Source: Aulostomus chinensis (taxonomy: Eukaryota > Chordata > Actinopteri > Syngnathiformes > Aulostomidae). Taken from it: 64,000 nt of DNA. The notes beneath the pieces are model-generated. The model saw nothing but the letters and a program-made list of their open reading frames with translations, was not told where the DNA came from and did not search any database. Made by a program: the position numbers and the translations under genes. The stretch lies in the NCBI GenBank assembly GCA_037954235.1, contig JBBMOA010000003.1, positions 6,811,453 through 6,875,452 on the forward strand. The letters are read 5' to 3'. Within the stretch, counting starts at the first letter, position 1. Each line of letters starts with the position of its first letter. Shown piece after piece: positions 55,401 to 64,000 of the stretch.

Positions 55401-57758
55401 TGGCATTTGTTTACATCTGGTTTGGCTTAAGTCTTTAGCCCTCGTTTACACTGTCGTGTTCAAGTGACCCAAATCAGATTTTTTTGGTCAGTCATCCACT
55501 TGCAGTGATACCTGATTGGTTTTGAATTGATTGATGTTCTTTGTAACAGCGTTCCCATAGCGTCTCCGCATCAGAGACACTGTTTTAGTAGAATCAATTT
55601 TCACTGGGCGTCAGTGTTGTTAATATGCTGCATAATACAGGCTTGGTGTTAAATGGATCACTGTTACATATTCAACCTCCAACTTTGACCTTTCGGCAAA
55701 AAAAAAGCACAATAATGGACTATTTGAATCCTCATCTGCCTCGTGCCCTCTGTCCTTTCTAGGTGGGCGTCGTTCTGGTGCAGTGCATGCTGTTGATCCT
55801 CTACACAAGTTGTGTGTTTCTCTTCATTGGTACTTGTGTGTTGGGACTGTGCATCAGCAGTGTATTTCCATCCATTTTGGCCTTTACAGAGGATGCACTG
55901 GACTACAAAGGTAAACCCATGCTTCACCAGGCCTTCACGGTGTTGGCACAAGTCAACCAGAGGTAGAGCTACTCACACAGTTTCTGTTTACTGGATCAAG
56001 CTTCATATTACTTCACGATACTGCATCACAGTCATCAGGATTGAATCAACAGCCTTAATCAGTAAGTAGTCCAAAAATAACATGAGAACTTGTTGAAGGT
56101 TGTTACCAATGATGGCCGATGATGCAGCAAATTTAAGACACGTAAACAGATGGGGACCGATTGTTGTTATTGTGGCTCCAGGGATGAGAAGAGTCAAAAC
56201 AGCACAAGCAACGTCTGAACCAGGTCAAAACCGTACAGTGGTTTTCCATGATTCATCATACGATCGCCTCCTTTCTCATTCTGGCTTTGCTTGTGGTGTA
56301 AATCATGATGATGATCAAATAAAAGAGAGAAGCCTCCATATTAGTTTTTCAAAGCAGTTTTTAAAGTTGTTAATGGTTCTGAATGCATCCTGTATATCAA
56401 TTAAAAAAAAAAAAAAACAATGAATGGTAACAAATATGGTTGGGAAAATCTATGTTTGTTTTGGTAGTACTTATGTACAATTCACGTTTTCCACACACGA
56501 TCGACTCATGCATTGATGACCACTCTCCTGAGCCACATCACCAGCATTGATATTGTAGTTGTAAATATTGATTTATTGATTTTCATGAATACATCTTTTG
56601 TCATCTGTTCAAGGTTGTGGCACAACTGTCTTAGTGACCAGCGCGAGTGCAGGTGAGATGCTGATGCAGCTGCTAATTGGATCGGTAAGAAATCCTTTGC
56701 ATGTGTGTGTGCATCTCTCACATATGTTGGATTCAATTCAGCACTTGTCTCTTCTGCTACAAGTGTATTCTGTTTGATTTTCTTCAGTGGTCATGTGTGT
56801 AAAACACAAAAAGAATTGAAAAAGCCAATCTAATGTATGGTGGCCCCAAGAGGTCACTGCAGCTGAAGACAACACAAACATTTTCATTTAATAAAATTCA
56901 GCATGAAAAAACTCCAAAAACTGAGATAAAGGGCACATCTGGATGCACTTTTCTTTTCAAATTATATCTGATTTGATTTTAGAATTGTTTTGCCACTGCA
57001 TGAACATGACAGTGACTTATTCCACTCAGTGGTGTGGCTTTTGAGTTGTTTAAACAATGTGACAGCATGCTTCAGGTTTGCACAGTTAATTTTGTATGCG
57101 TTGACCTTTTGCCCTCTGGAAAGGCTTGTTTTGGGGTTCATAGAAATAAAGGCCCCTTTCACTGATGTTTAAGGTTGTGAATTTGCAGTGCATTTTTGTA
57201 ATTGTGTTTGTGTTGGCAGCAGGATTTTACTTTTCACAAGGACTATTGTGGGAGCGGCACAATAAATGACTGAAACGGCATCATTATAAATCTGTTGTCT
57301 TTGTCCTGTGGTGTGTTTGTGTAGGTGATCCACAGTCAGGGCAGCTATGCCTTCGTCTTGACATGCACTGTGGCCTCTTTGCTGGCCATGTGCTTTTTTC
57401 TGCTGCTCCTCTATGTTCAGCACATCCACAAAAACACCAACAGAGGTAAAGAAACATCAAGCACGTGTGGAGAGAATGGTTGACAGAGAATACAAAGAGA
57501 GCGCTCTTGAATGTCTGTCAGGGGGCTGAGATGACTAGCATGAAGAAGTGCATGTAGATGACGTTGACACTCCACGTCCATGCTTGTTTGTAACTTGGTC
57601 ACAAAAGTTTGATTCTGAACAGGCGAACACCAAATGTGTGTTCCTGAGTGTTGACTGACTTGTCTGATATGTGTGTTTGAGCGTTGAACTGTTGACTATT
57701 CTCAGATGTGTCTGAAGACACAGAGATGAAAGAGAAGCCAAAGCCAGGAGCCTCGTGA
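48058..57758 (+). CDS. mfsd4a: mfsd4a, major facilitator superfamily transporter
   Basis: Ten coding exons join in phase: 48058-48290, 49701-49899, 51314-51574, 52488-52605, 52683-52798, 52883-53056, 55763-55910, 56614-56684, 57325-57445, 57706-57758. They total 1494 bases, 497 residues against about 514 in human MFSD4A. The N-terminal TYWSVFFSFGL.IAFLGPT and WVFFSQQL motifs, VSYAFWIM, GFVYSYAV and FPSILAFTEDAL match the family. The predicted product is a multi-pass carrier with MFS-type helices spread along the chain and a luminal/extracellular loop (residues about 165-210) rich in N-glycosylation sequons (NWT, NSS, NLS, NVS). The substrate is unknown; the relative MFSD4B is a sodium-dependent glucose carrier. 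I chose ATG 48058 because an upstream GTG in frame has no support. An intron-retaining form is possible. Confidence 0.93.
48765..48898 (-). mobile_element. Truncated family 1 SINE with target-site duplication
   Basis: A long (CCAT)n tail, G run and half the body are all that remain. The flanks GCATAAGTATAGT (48752-48764) and GCATAAGCATAGT (48899-48911) match at 12 of 13 bases, so truncation occurred at insertion. Confidence 0.83.
49701..49899 (+). CDS. mfsd4a: mfsd4a coding exon 2
   Basis: Residues 78-144: two or three helices (ISLVFAFIPLC, AIATAGTAMGMIDT) and NMQLVKLYHEDSAIFLQ. Confidence 0.93.
49934..50210 (-). mobile_element. Chimeric SINE: second head on family 1 body
   Basis: From the tail end it has CCATCC repeats, the family 1 body (GGTTCACCCTGGATGGCTCG, CAGTCCATCGCAGGGCC), then the second tRNA-like head (AGGAGCAATTAGGG to TGAGCCATGCCACC). 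Confidence 0.75.
50211..51313. other. mfsd4a intron 2
   Basis: A (TGG)n run lies at 50760-50780. No exon is seen. Confidence 0.4.
51314..51574 (+). CDS. mfsd4a: mfsd4a coding exon 3
   Basis: An 87-codon exon (145-231): ALHFFIGLGALVSPLVVEPF, a glycosylation-rich loop, then VSYAFWIMSLIN. Confidence 0.93.
51575..52413. other. mfsd4a intron 3
   Basis: I see nothing coding in it. Confidence 0.45.
52414..52460. repeat. (TG)n plus G run before mfsd4a exon 4
   Basis: About 18 TG units then eight G, ending 28 bases before the exon 4 acceptor. It occupies the place where a pyrimidine tract is expected. Confidence 0.93.
52488..52605 (+). CDS. mfsd4a: mfsd4a coding exon 4
   Basis: Residues 232-271: LPVPAAVLALMYYERLLPCC aligns with the human LPVPMAVLMLLSKERLL segment, which fixes the acceptor at TTGACAG. 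The cytoplasmic central loop begins here; it is much shorter than in human. Confidence 0.85.
52683..52798 (+). CDS. mfsd4a: mfsd4a coding exon 5
   Basis: Residues 271-309: FSCCNLDKLRG then TM7 ending VILFITDGVI. The preceding intron is 77 bases and the following one 84. Confidence 0.88.
52883..53056 (+). CDS. mfsd4a: mfsd4a coding exon 6
   Basis: A 58-codon exon (310-367): GSYAGFVYSYAV, HKTAGYLDSTFWASITAGRL. The donor GTAGGA is followed at once by a SINE insertion. Confidence 0.92.
53068..53327 (-). mobile_element. Chimeric SINE at the mfsd4a exon 6 donor
   Basis: Family 1 tail and body joined to the second tRNA-like head. The duplication TAGGACCACA lies at 53058-53067 and 53328-53337; the first copy includes the T of the splice donor. 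Confidence 0.83.
53338..55762. other. mfsd4a intron 6, remainder
   Basis: No exon is seen. Reading frames are short and unsupported. Confidence 0.45.
55763..55910 (+). CDS. mfsd4a: mfsd4a coding exon 7
   Basis: Residues 368-417: two helices (VLVQCMLLILYTS, FLFIGTCVLGLCI) and FPSILAFTEDALDYK. Confidence 0.93.
56614..56684 (+). CDS. mfsd4a: mfsd4a coding exon 8
   Basis: Residues 417-440: CGTTVLVTSASAGEMLMQLL then IGS, aligning with human GCATTVLVTGAGVGEM. The acceptor is TTCAAG. Confidence 0.9.
57325..57445 (+). CDS. mfsd4a: mfsd4a coding exon 9
   Basis: Residues 441-481: VIHSQGSYAFVL, the last helix (SLLAMCFFLLLLYVQ) and the start of the cytoplasmic tail. Confidence 0.93.
57706..57758 (+). 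CDS. mfsd4a: mfsd4a coding exon 10 (stop)
   Basis: ATTCTCAG then DVSEDTEMKEKPKPGAS and TGA, a short charged tail. Confidence 0.85.
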
Positions 57759-58970
57759 GAATCCTCTGAAGGTGACGGGAAGGAAACACAGCCAGAACAA
57801 GCTACATCATGGACCCATTATTTAACCCTGTTGATCAACGCTTGCCTTCATCAAGTCCTGCATATCTGTTAAAGACATTCCGATGATTCTAGTCTGCTTC
57901 GTAATTGTACTGCTGGTGTCTGCTCCTCTTAAAACCTTCGCAACTCACTGCATCACTAATGAGTGAAATGCACCAGGTGTGGTTTCTTGCTGGTGGAATG
58001 GAGCAGAATGAAAGAAGCGGTTCGGCAGAGATCTTTTATTCTCACCAATGACTTACAAATACTTCCATCAACATCATTAGGGGTGGATGCGCCAATTAAG
58101 ACAAGGAGTTTGTAAACATTGTAAAGCAGAGCATGGCAGTCATTTCTTCAAAAACAAGACTGTACCGGGAAAGTCAACAAAAGAGGCAGCAAAGGAGTAA
58201 ATATGCTAATACATAACATGTTATTAGGGTCATTCTTCATAATTTCAATCATTGTCTGAAAAAATACAAAGGAGGCGACTGTCAGTTCAATTTAGGATTC
58301 AGTATTGCCTGATTACAATTCATGAATCGTTTGATATATATTGTAAAACATTTATTTGAAATCTCTTTAGCTTTATAAAATACAAAGTGCATTCCTTTAG
58401 GAAAATATACATTTCTAAAGAAGCAAAATTCAACACGTCACAAAAGAGGAAACTTCAGTTCTAGAAAGGCAACAGAATCCATTACTACACAAACCCCAAA
58501 GTTTCTAAGTGCCAATGTTCAATCACATCATCTGCATTTACTTATCAATGCAATATCAAAAAAACTGGACATAGAAAACATGGATGGAGAGCTCTACCTA
58601 TAAGGCTTTGATTCACAAATATGAGGCAGCCACCTCAAAAACACAAAAGAGGAAATGAACTTGAGGAAACACATGCACAGATAAAACACGACATCAGAGA
58701 ATCAGATACGTTCAGAGATATGCTGTCAAACATTTCTGAGCAAGATGGAAAGAAACATGGCCTGGCTCCATTTACATGCATGTTGCTGTCCATCTACATT
58801 AAATGCATCCCAAAGACAACTGAAGCACATTTACCAGTCACAGTGTACTTGCATGCGAGTACACCAAACATCCCAAGGAGGTTTCCCTCCAAACATCTGG
58901 AGCTCTGGTTTGGTCAAAGGTTGGACAGAAACACTCTTGTACATCACTCTGGAGCATCGCTCCACATCTA
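57759..58970. other. mfsd4a 3' UTR and gap between convergent genes
   Basis: No canonical plus-strand AATAAA is seen soon after the stop. TTTATT at 58035-58040 would read AATAAA on the minus strand and could end a long elk4 mRNA. Unresolved. Confidence 0.35.
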
Positions 58971-60610
58971 GGCCCATATTCACAAAGCATTTCAGGAGTA
59001 AACTCAACCAGTTTATTTAGGAGAAACTTAAAACAACTGATAATTTTAGGACTCCTAACTTTTTCATCAAAGTATGTTTATAATGCTTTTTAGTGCTAAA
59101 CCATCTCAATCTGAAACGTTATGGGTTGTGAAAAGGATTGCTATATCACAAAGACTAATACTCAAATTCCCAACATGGCTGCTGCAGGCGATCCCCTAAT
59201 CACATTAACATAAAGAAGCATTTGGTGGTAGTGAGCTTTTAAAAGATAGTCTTAATCACAATTTTAGTCCAGTTTCAAAGGTTTTTAATGATGTGCTTGA
59301 AGGAAAAAAGCTGTGCTTGTGCCATTTTCTTTTTTGTTGGGAAGGCGAAGCGTTCCATCTGATCAGCTGTGTATCTAGATCAGGAATAAAAGGCTGCTGA
59401 CAGCTGCACAAAGAGGCAACCAGTCTTGGGGCTTTCAAAATCTTTATTTGAAAAGGCATCATGACACCTCTTTCTATAGCACTAATGTGATTAAGTCATT
59501 CAGGGACGCTTCCCCTACCACTAATAAAAATACTGTGCTTTCTTTACTTGGAAAATACAACCTTTGCATCAGATTATTATGTGGTTCAATAAATACTAGT
59601 CCTTGTATAAATAAATTAACATGGTGGACGTGTGAAGTATTGTGCCAACACGATCAACCACTCATGGCTTTATTGCCTTTGTGGTTGTGAATGATTGGCA
59701 CCGTAAACAAGAATGATATATTCATATAACTAGAGGGATTCATGTAGAGTTTAAATTCCTTTTTCTTGTTAATAACACAAACTTACAGCAAATTTGCACG
59801 TGCTCAAATGTATCAGTGTATCAACTAATCACTGTGGGCATATCAAGTAAGCCTGTTCCTATATTGTGACATCATCCCTCGTAACCAAACCAACCCCGCC
59901 CCTTTCTCTTTGAGATTTTTCTCAGTTCCATGGTAAATGTTCTTTCAGTGGCTTTCTGAATAAGCTTCATAAGGAAAAACTTAGCTAGGAGGTTTAAGTG
60001 TCAAATAGGGGAACTTTTGTAGGCCTTCCCTTCCAAAAGCTAACAGGTCTAGTGCCCATTCACAAACCTTAATTTGAACCGCTGCGAGCATTCTTACCCA
60101 CAATTAATTTGTTCTGAGCTCCAAAATTGGGTTTACAGCGCCAACCCCAAAATACATGATGTTTCTTGCAAATCATGATTATGTCTCACTTGCCCTTCCT
60201 CGCCATCCCACAGTGTTACACCTGACTGATGAGCACACATAACCACGTGAGGTGTACAGCCCCCCCCCCCCCCAAAAAAACACAACACTTAGTAGCACTA
60301 TGTAACTTACACGTGAGCCAGGAAAATGAATGAATCGTCTGCCACTGAATATTAAAACTTTTCTACTTTTTTTTCTCTTTATTTTATTTTTTACACAACA
60401 GCTACAACCTGGCTGGGATGTGTAGAGACAGCTCTGCGAAGTGTGAGACTTTTGTGTATTGTGCAAGACCCTACATCGATGATGCAAAGACTCAGCTCAA
60501 AATTAGTGAGAACCAAAATTCAGAAAATCTTTATCAGTTCAAGAACCCACACCAATTTCATGGGTAAAAGGCTTTGGTGGTGAGATAGAATATTTTGTGA
60601 ATACAGGCCC
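58971..60610. mobile_element. TIR element of the GGCCC(A)TATTCACAAA type
   Basis: GGCCCATATTCACAAA (58971-58986) and TTTGTGAATACAGGCC near 60594-60609 are inverses at 14 of 16 bases, and both ends open onto material with little coding potential. A C run is at 60260-60273. It lies in the elk4 3' region. Confidence 0.5.
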
Positions 60611-62244
60611 TGGAGTGGAGCTTAGCTATGGTAAGGCACCATTTATGGCTTCATGTGTTAGTGGAGTCAAAACTTCCCTGTAGAGGGTTTGCTGGTCATC
60701 CATCCCTGCTTCAGAAATGGACACTTGGCTTCACAAACACTGTGCCAAGTTCCATCCAAGTATCATGTAAACAAGTGCAATGTACTATTTCCATGTTTAG
60801 CACAGAAAGTCTACGACTCTTGTACTTGAGTCTGTGTCTCGGACTTATGGCTTCAAAATTATTTACAAAGCAGGTAGAAACTTTTCATAGCTGATCGTCC
60901 GGACAGGTTTAAGGGGAAGGAAGGTGTGTACAAGCTCCTCAGCATAAAGGGTTAATGGGTATTAGATGGCTAAGGCTAGGCAAAGGTTTAAGCTAGATGC
61001 TAAGACTTGGAGATTGATTGGGCATAAGGTAACTGCAAGGAGTGAGACAAGGAGGCTTCTAGTTTTCTGACAGCTGAATATCGTACAGACAAAGATCTCT
61101 GTCTGGCTGTAGTTCAGACTGAAATAAGTAGCAAATGCGCTCATTCACGAATTTAGTGAAGCGTTAAATGAGACAGCTGTCGATTACTTTATCTAGTAGT
61201 TGGACTTCCTTAACTGACTAGCTAACATGTTCCATCTCCAAGAGTAAAACTGACAAAATAGCAGTTCTCCAGGAGGGTTTGTGATAGACTATATTGTCCA
61301 GAAGTTGTTGCCAGCAGACACCGGCAATTCTCTACACCCACCTAAGAAATAGACCAGCAATCAACCATCTGTAAACCTGAGGGTCCTTGGTACTCTTAGT
61401 TTTTGGGTACAGATAACATAAATGCACGATTTATTGTTAACAGTTCTGATACATGCCAGGTTAGCCAGTTCTGGTTCCAGCCTTTGGGCCAGGTGGTACC
61501 ACCTTGACCCAATCAAAGCTGGTCTGGTATCAGAAGCTCAAGTTCACCTCAGCCAGCGCCACCTACACATGTATGAGAGTGCTAAGATCGATCGCCATAT
61601 ATCCGCGAATACCTGTGTGAAACCCTTCCTTGAGGTAACTGACCTGAAAAGCAAACAAGTTAGAAAAGGCAACATCATAGTTGAGTGAGTTTATGGCTTC
61701 ACACCTGCAAGATGACTGGCTTGAATAAAAAAGCTCTCTGGGCCATTTACTCTAAAAATGATTACATCCAGACGTGACACAAAGTTGAGCTTGGGGTTTG
61801 GTCAGGTGTCACGATAAGACAGTTAAGGTGGGAGTCCTTTTGGATATGACAACATGTAGCCACTGTTTCCAAGCAGAAAACAGAGGAGGTGAGGTTAAGC
61901 TTTGCATCAAAGGTAAGAGTATTAGGTTAAAGCCATTTCAATGAGAATCAGAGTTCGAGAAAAGACACAGTCATTGCCGACGGGAGGGAAGTCTTTTTGG
62001 CATGATAAATGTGACACAAAATCAGAGGGAAATTTTACTAAAGGAACGATTGAGATATTTGCCACCCCACGGGTCCAATCCACATGCACCAATGGCTGCC
62101 ATGGAAATTCCTCCCTCTTTCTTGTGACTGAGGATCCGGAACAACCACAAAAAATTATTCCATGAGCTTGTAAGAATCTTCCATCAAACTATAAACATGT
62201 CTCATCATTTGACTGTAGTGGGACTGAAGTGGACTTGAGAGCAC
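60611..62244 (-). other. elk4: elk4 3' UTR or flank
   Basis: Downstream of the elk4 stop on the minus strand; no other gene is seen. Human ELK4 has a long 3' UTR, so much of this may be transcribed. Confidence 0.4.
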
Positions 62245-62343
62245 CTACGTCTTCTGAAGGTCTGGGGAAATGGGGCCAGGTGTGTTGGTCCCATCCAGAC
62301 TGTACACCGGGATCTGGAATTGTGGGGGGAGAACTGACGGGAA
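62245..62343 (-). CDS. elk4: elk4 last coding exon
   Basis: It begins FPS after a strong pyrimidine tract and ends DLQKT, TAG at 62247-62245. Confidence 0.92.
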   Translation of the reverse strand, partial: FPSVLPPQFQIPVYSLDGTNTPGPISPDLQKT

Positions 62344-62563
62344 CTGGAACAGAGCAGAATTTAGTGGGCATTTTGAAAAGACAGACGACATGACAGTAGA
62401 TGACAGAGAGAGAGGGAGGAAGGGAAGTTCTCTCAATACTAACTTGGAATAAGTGAGCTCCCTGACGTCGTGTGGCTGGGCTGAGAGGAGCCACTGGACT
62501 GAGAGTACTCCAGAAGTGGATGTTGGACAGTAGAGGACTGGGTGTCAGCAACAGGGTCGGTGT
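62245..62563 (-). CDS. elk4: elk4, C-terminal two coding exons (partial)
   Basis: Minus-strand exons 62563-62444 (40 codons) and 62343-62245 (32 codons plus TAG). The first encodes TPTLLLTPSPLLSNIHFWST then LSPVAPLSPA, the ELK C-box activation segment with Ser-Pro MAPK sites. The second reads FPSVLPPQFQIPVYSLDG to DLQKT. Joining them yields FQFP, the FXFP ERK-docking motif of ternary complex factors, which matches ELK4/SAP-1 (SIHFWSTLSPIAPRSPA..FQFPS). Splice sites on the minus strand: acceptor CTTCTCAG, donor GTTAGT, acceptor TGTTCCAG. The ETS domain and B-box are upstream of the window. ELK4 binds DNA with SRF and is switched on by ERK phosphorylation (family knowledge). Confidence 0.93.
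62444..62563 (-). CDS. elk4: elk4 penultimate coding exon
   Basis: Phase 0 at both ends, with IHFWSTLSP as the recognisable core. It ends HLFQ before the donor GTTAGT. Confidence 0.92.
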
Positions 62564-64000
62564 CTGAGAAGATGACATGTACATGTTTCATCTCACCTAT
62601 TTCAGCCAACAAGCTAAACAAACCAAATATTGTCTCTAAGGTTCATTCAAACAGTTTCAATGCACCATGTACTTTACAGGGACTGATGCATGAGCCTCAG
62701 AAAGGATCGTTTCATCATTTTTTCTGATTAGCCCACTGTTTGGAGGAGCTATGTAATATAGAAACATCAAGAAACCCATCGATTACTGGTCTGTACCATC
62801 ACAATCATGAAATCTAATTCATGACCTCACAGCTCAGAGACTTTGTCCATCATGTAAGGACTGAGGCAAGTGTGAGAAGAGCATGGGGATTCTAATCATA
62901 CTACAGAGTGGTTTTGTCTTGAGTTGATACGAAGGGTGGGACAATGCATCGATCTGTATTGATTTAATCACCAAAGAGCCAAACGTATTAATGTAACATT
63001 AAAACATTGATGTATATTACCACTAGTAAAATATGGATTTTCTGTAAACGTCAGTGTAAAGCCCAGATGCATGACACTTAAACTGGGTAACTACACAATC
63101 ACGCAAACAAAGGCAATCTGAATTACAAGCCTCCTTACAAACATGTATTTTCAATCAGGCTACCTTTTTAAAGATCCCAGAGAGTCAGATTTAATCAATT
63201 TTTGGTGACAAAAACTGTCTTCTCCACTCTTAAGGTGCCAAGATGCAGGCAAGGCAAACCTTTGCAGTTATTGACCAAAATTCTTGCAGCCAGCAGCTGA
63301 CATTAAAACAGCAGATCTCAAACAAATACAACTGAAACAATCCTTTCTCTGCAAATTACATTCAGGATGGATTTTAATGAGAAAAAAGTTGTGCTTTTTT
63401 TTTTTTTTACAATATTCTTCAAGTTCATCTCAGGCAAATATGCATTTAAGAGTGTATATACCCTTCACATTTTAGTTCAGTCAATGCAGTACAGCATACA
63501 ATACTGTAAATGTTTATTATTTGCTTAATAAAGACTGAAACTGAGTCAATAACACACATAACATTCTCATTTTTAAAATTTATATATATAAAACAATATG
63601 AAAGGTCCTTTCAAAAATTCTCTGGGCATTTCAGCAAACTACAACTATAAATATGGATATCTTTTCAAGCAAGTCTCAGCCAATTTTTCGGTATGATGTG
63701 CTATTACAAAAACGCCTCATTACTCAGTGTGCCACAGCATCGTCGTCACCTGGCGCAGTGCCATAATACACTAGTTTTACTTTGGAAAACATTTTCAATA
63801 CCAATGTTCCCAGTCAGAGAATTAAAAGTAAAGCAAGAGAGTGTTGGCTTGACTGGGACACCAAATCACTCACTCCATCCCTCCAATCTCACTTTGGCTA
63901 TTTGACATGTTCATTATTATATTCTGGATAAGCAAAAAAACTCCCATACCAACTTTAGCCACTAAATCAGAGGGAATATGCAGACTCTGACAGTTACATT
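62564..64000 (-). other. elk4 intron upstream of the penultimate exon
   Basis: No ETS-domain exon or other coding segment is found on either strand. A T run is at 63395-63409. Confidence 0.45.

Noticed and set aside
59385..59390. AATAAA as the mfsd4a poly(A) signal
   Set aside because: It lies inside the TIR element at 58971-60610 and 1.6 kb from the stop; not convincing.

Overview
The window is nuclear DNA from a ray-finned fish, probably a spiny-rayed (acanthomorph) teleost. The evidence is intron-rich genes with GT..AG junctions, vertebrate protein sequences, many CA/GT and TA microsatellites, and several copies of tRNA-headed SINEs with an ATGGATGG tail that I associate with teleosts. 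There are no bacterial operons, CRISPR arrays or rRNA genes.

Layout. (1) 1-3.8 kb: the last four coding exons and 3' UTR of an unidentified plus-strand gene. (2) 6.5-46.7 kb: cdk18, a PCTAIRE-family cyclin-dependent kinase on the plus strand. It has a probable non-coding first exon near 6.6-6.84 kb, an 11.5 kb first intron, and 15 coding exons from 18330 to 42128 that join in phase into a 463-residue protein. (3) 48.0-57.8 kb: mfsd4a, an orphan major-facilitator transporter on the plus strand, with ten coding exons joining into 497 residues. A CRE and an AP-1-like site lie just upstream of its start codon. (4) 62.6-62.2 kb: the last two coding exons of elk4 on the minus strand, convergent with mfsd4a. 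Its upstream exons lie beyond the window. The order cdk18-mfsd4a-elk4, with elk4 inverted, matches human 1q32.1 as I know it, so this is a conserved syntenic block. The three genes are not a pathway: one is a cytoplasmic/membrane-associated kinase, one a membrane carrier and one an ERK-responsive ETS factor that partners SRF.

Most other structure is mobile DNA. At least eleven copies of one SINE family (tRNA-like head, shared body, ATGGATGG tail) are present, several with 10-13 bp target-site duplications. Three more repeats carry a second tRNA-like head joined to one of two different bodies. Other elements are a decayed LINE 3' end whose tail resembles that of the SINEs, a DNA transposon with long inverted repeats and a broken DDE-integrase-like gene, several TIR elements, hAT and Harbinger-like remnants, and two oppositely oriented copies of one non-autonomous element that bracket the cdk18 coding exons. 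Several repeats sit at or next to splice sites of cdk18 and mfsd4a.

I found no clearly new biological system. The best leads are the modular SINEs, the SINE insertion and TG/G tract at mfsd4a splice sites, the stop-free 84-bp intron, the CA repeat abutting a cdk18 donor, and a perfect 20-bp hairpin in a cdk18 intron. Identifications rest on reading the sequence and on family knowledge; no search was run.
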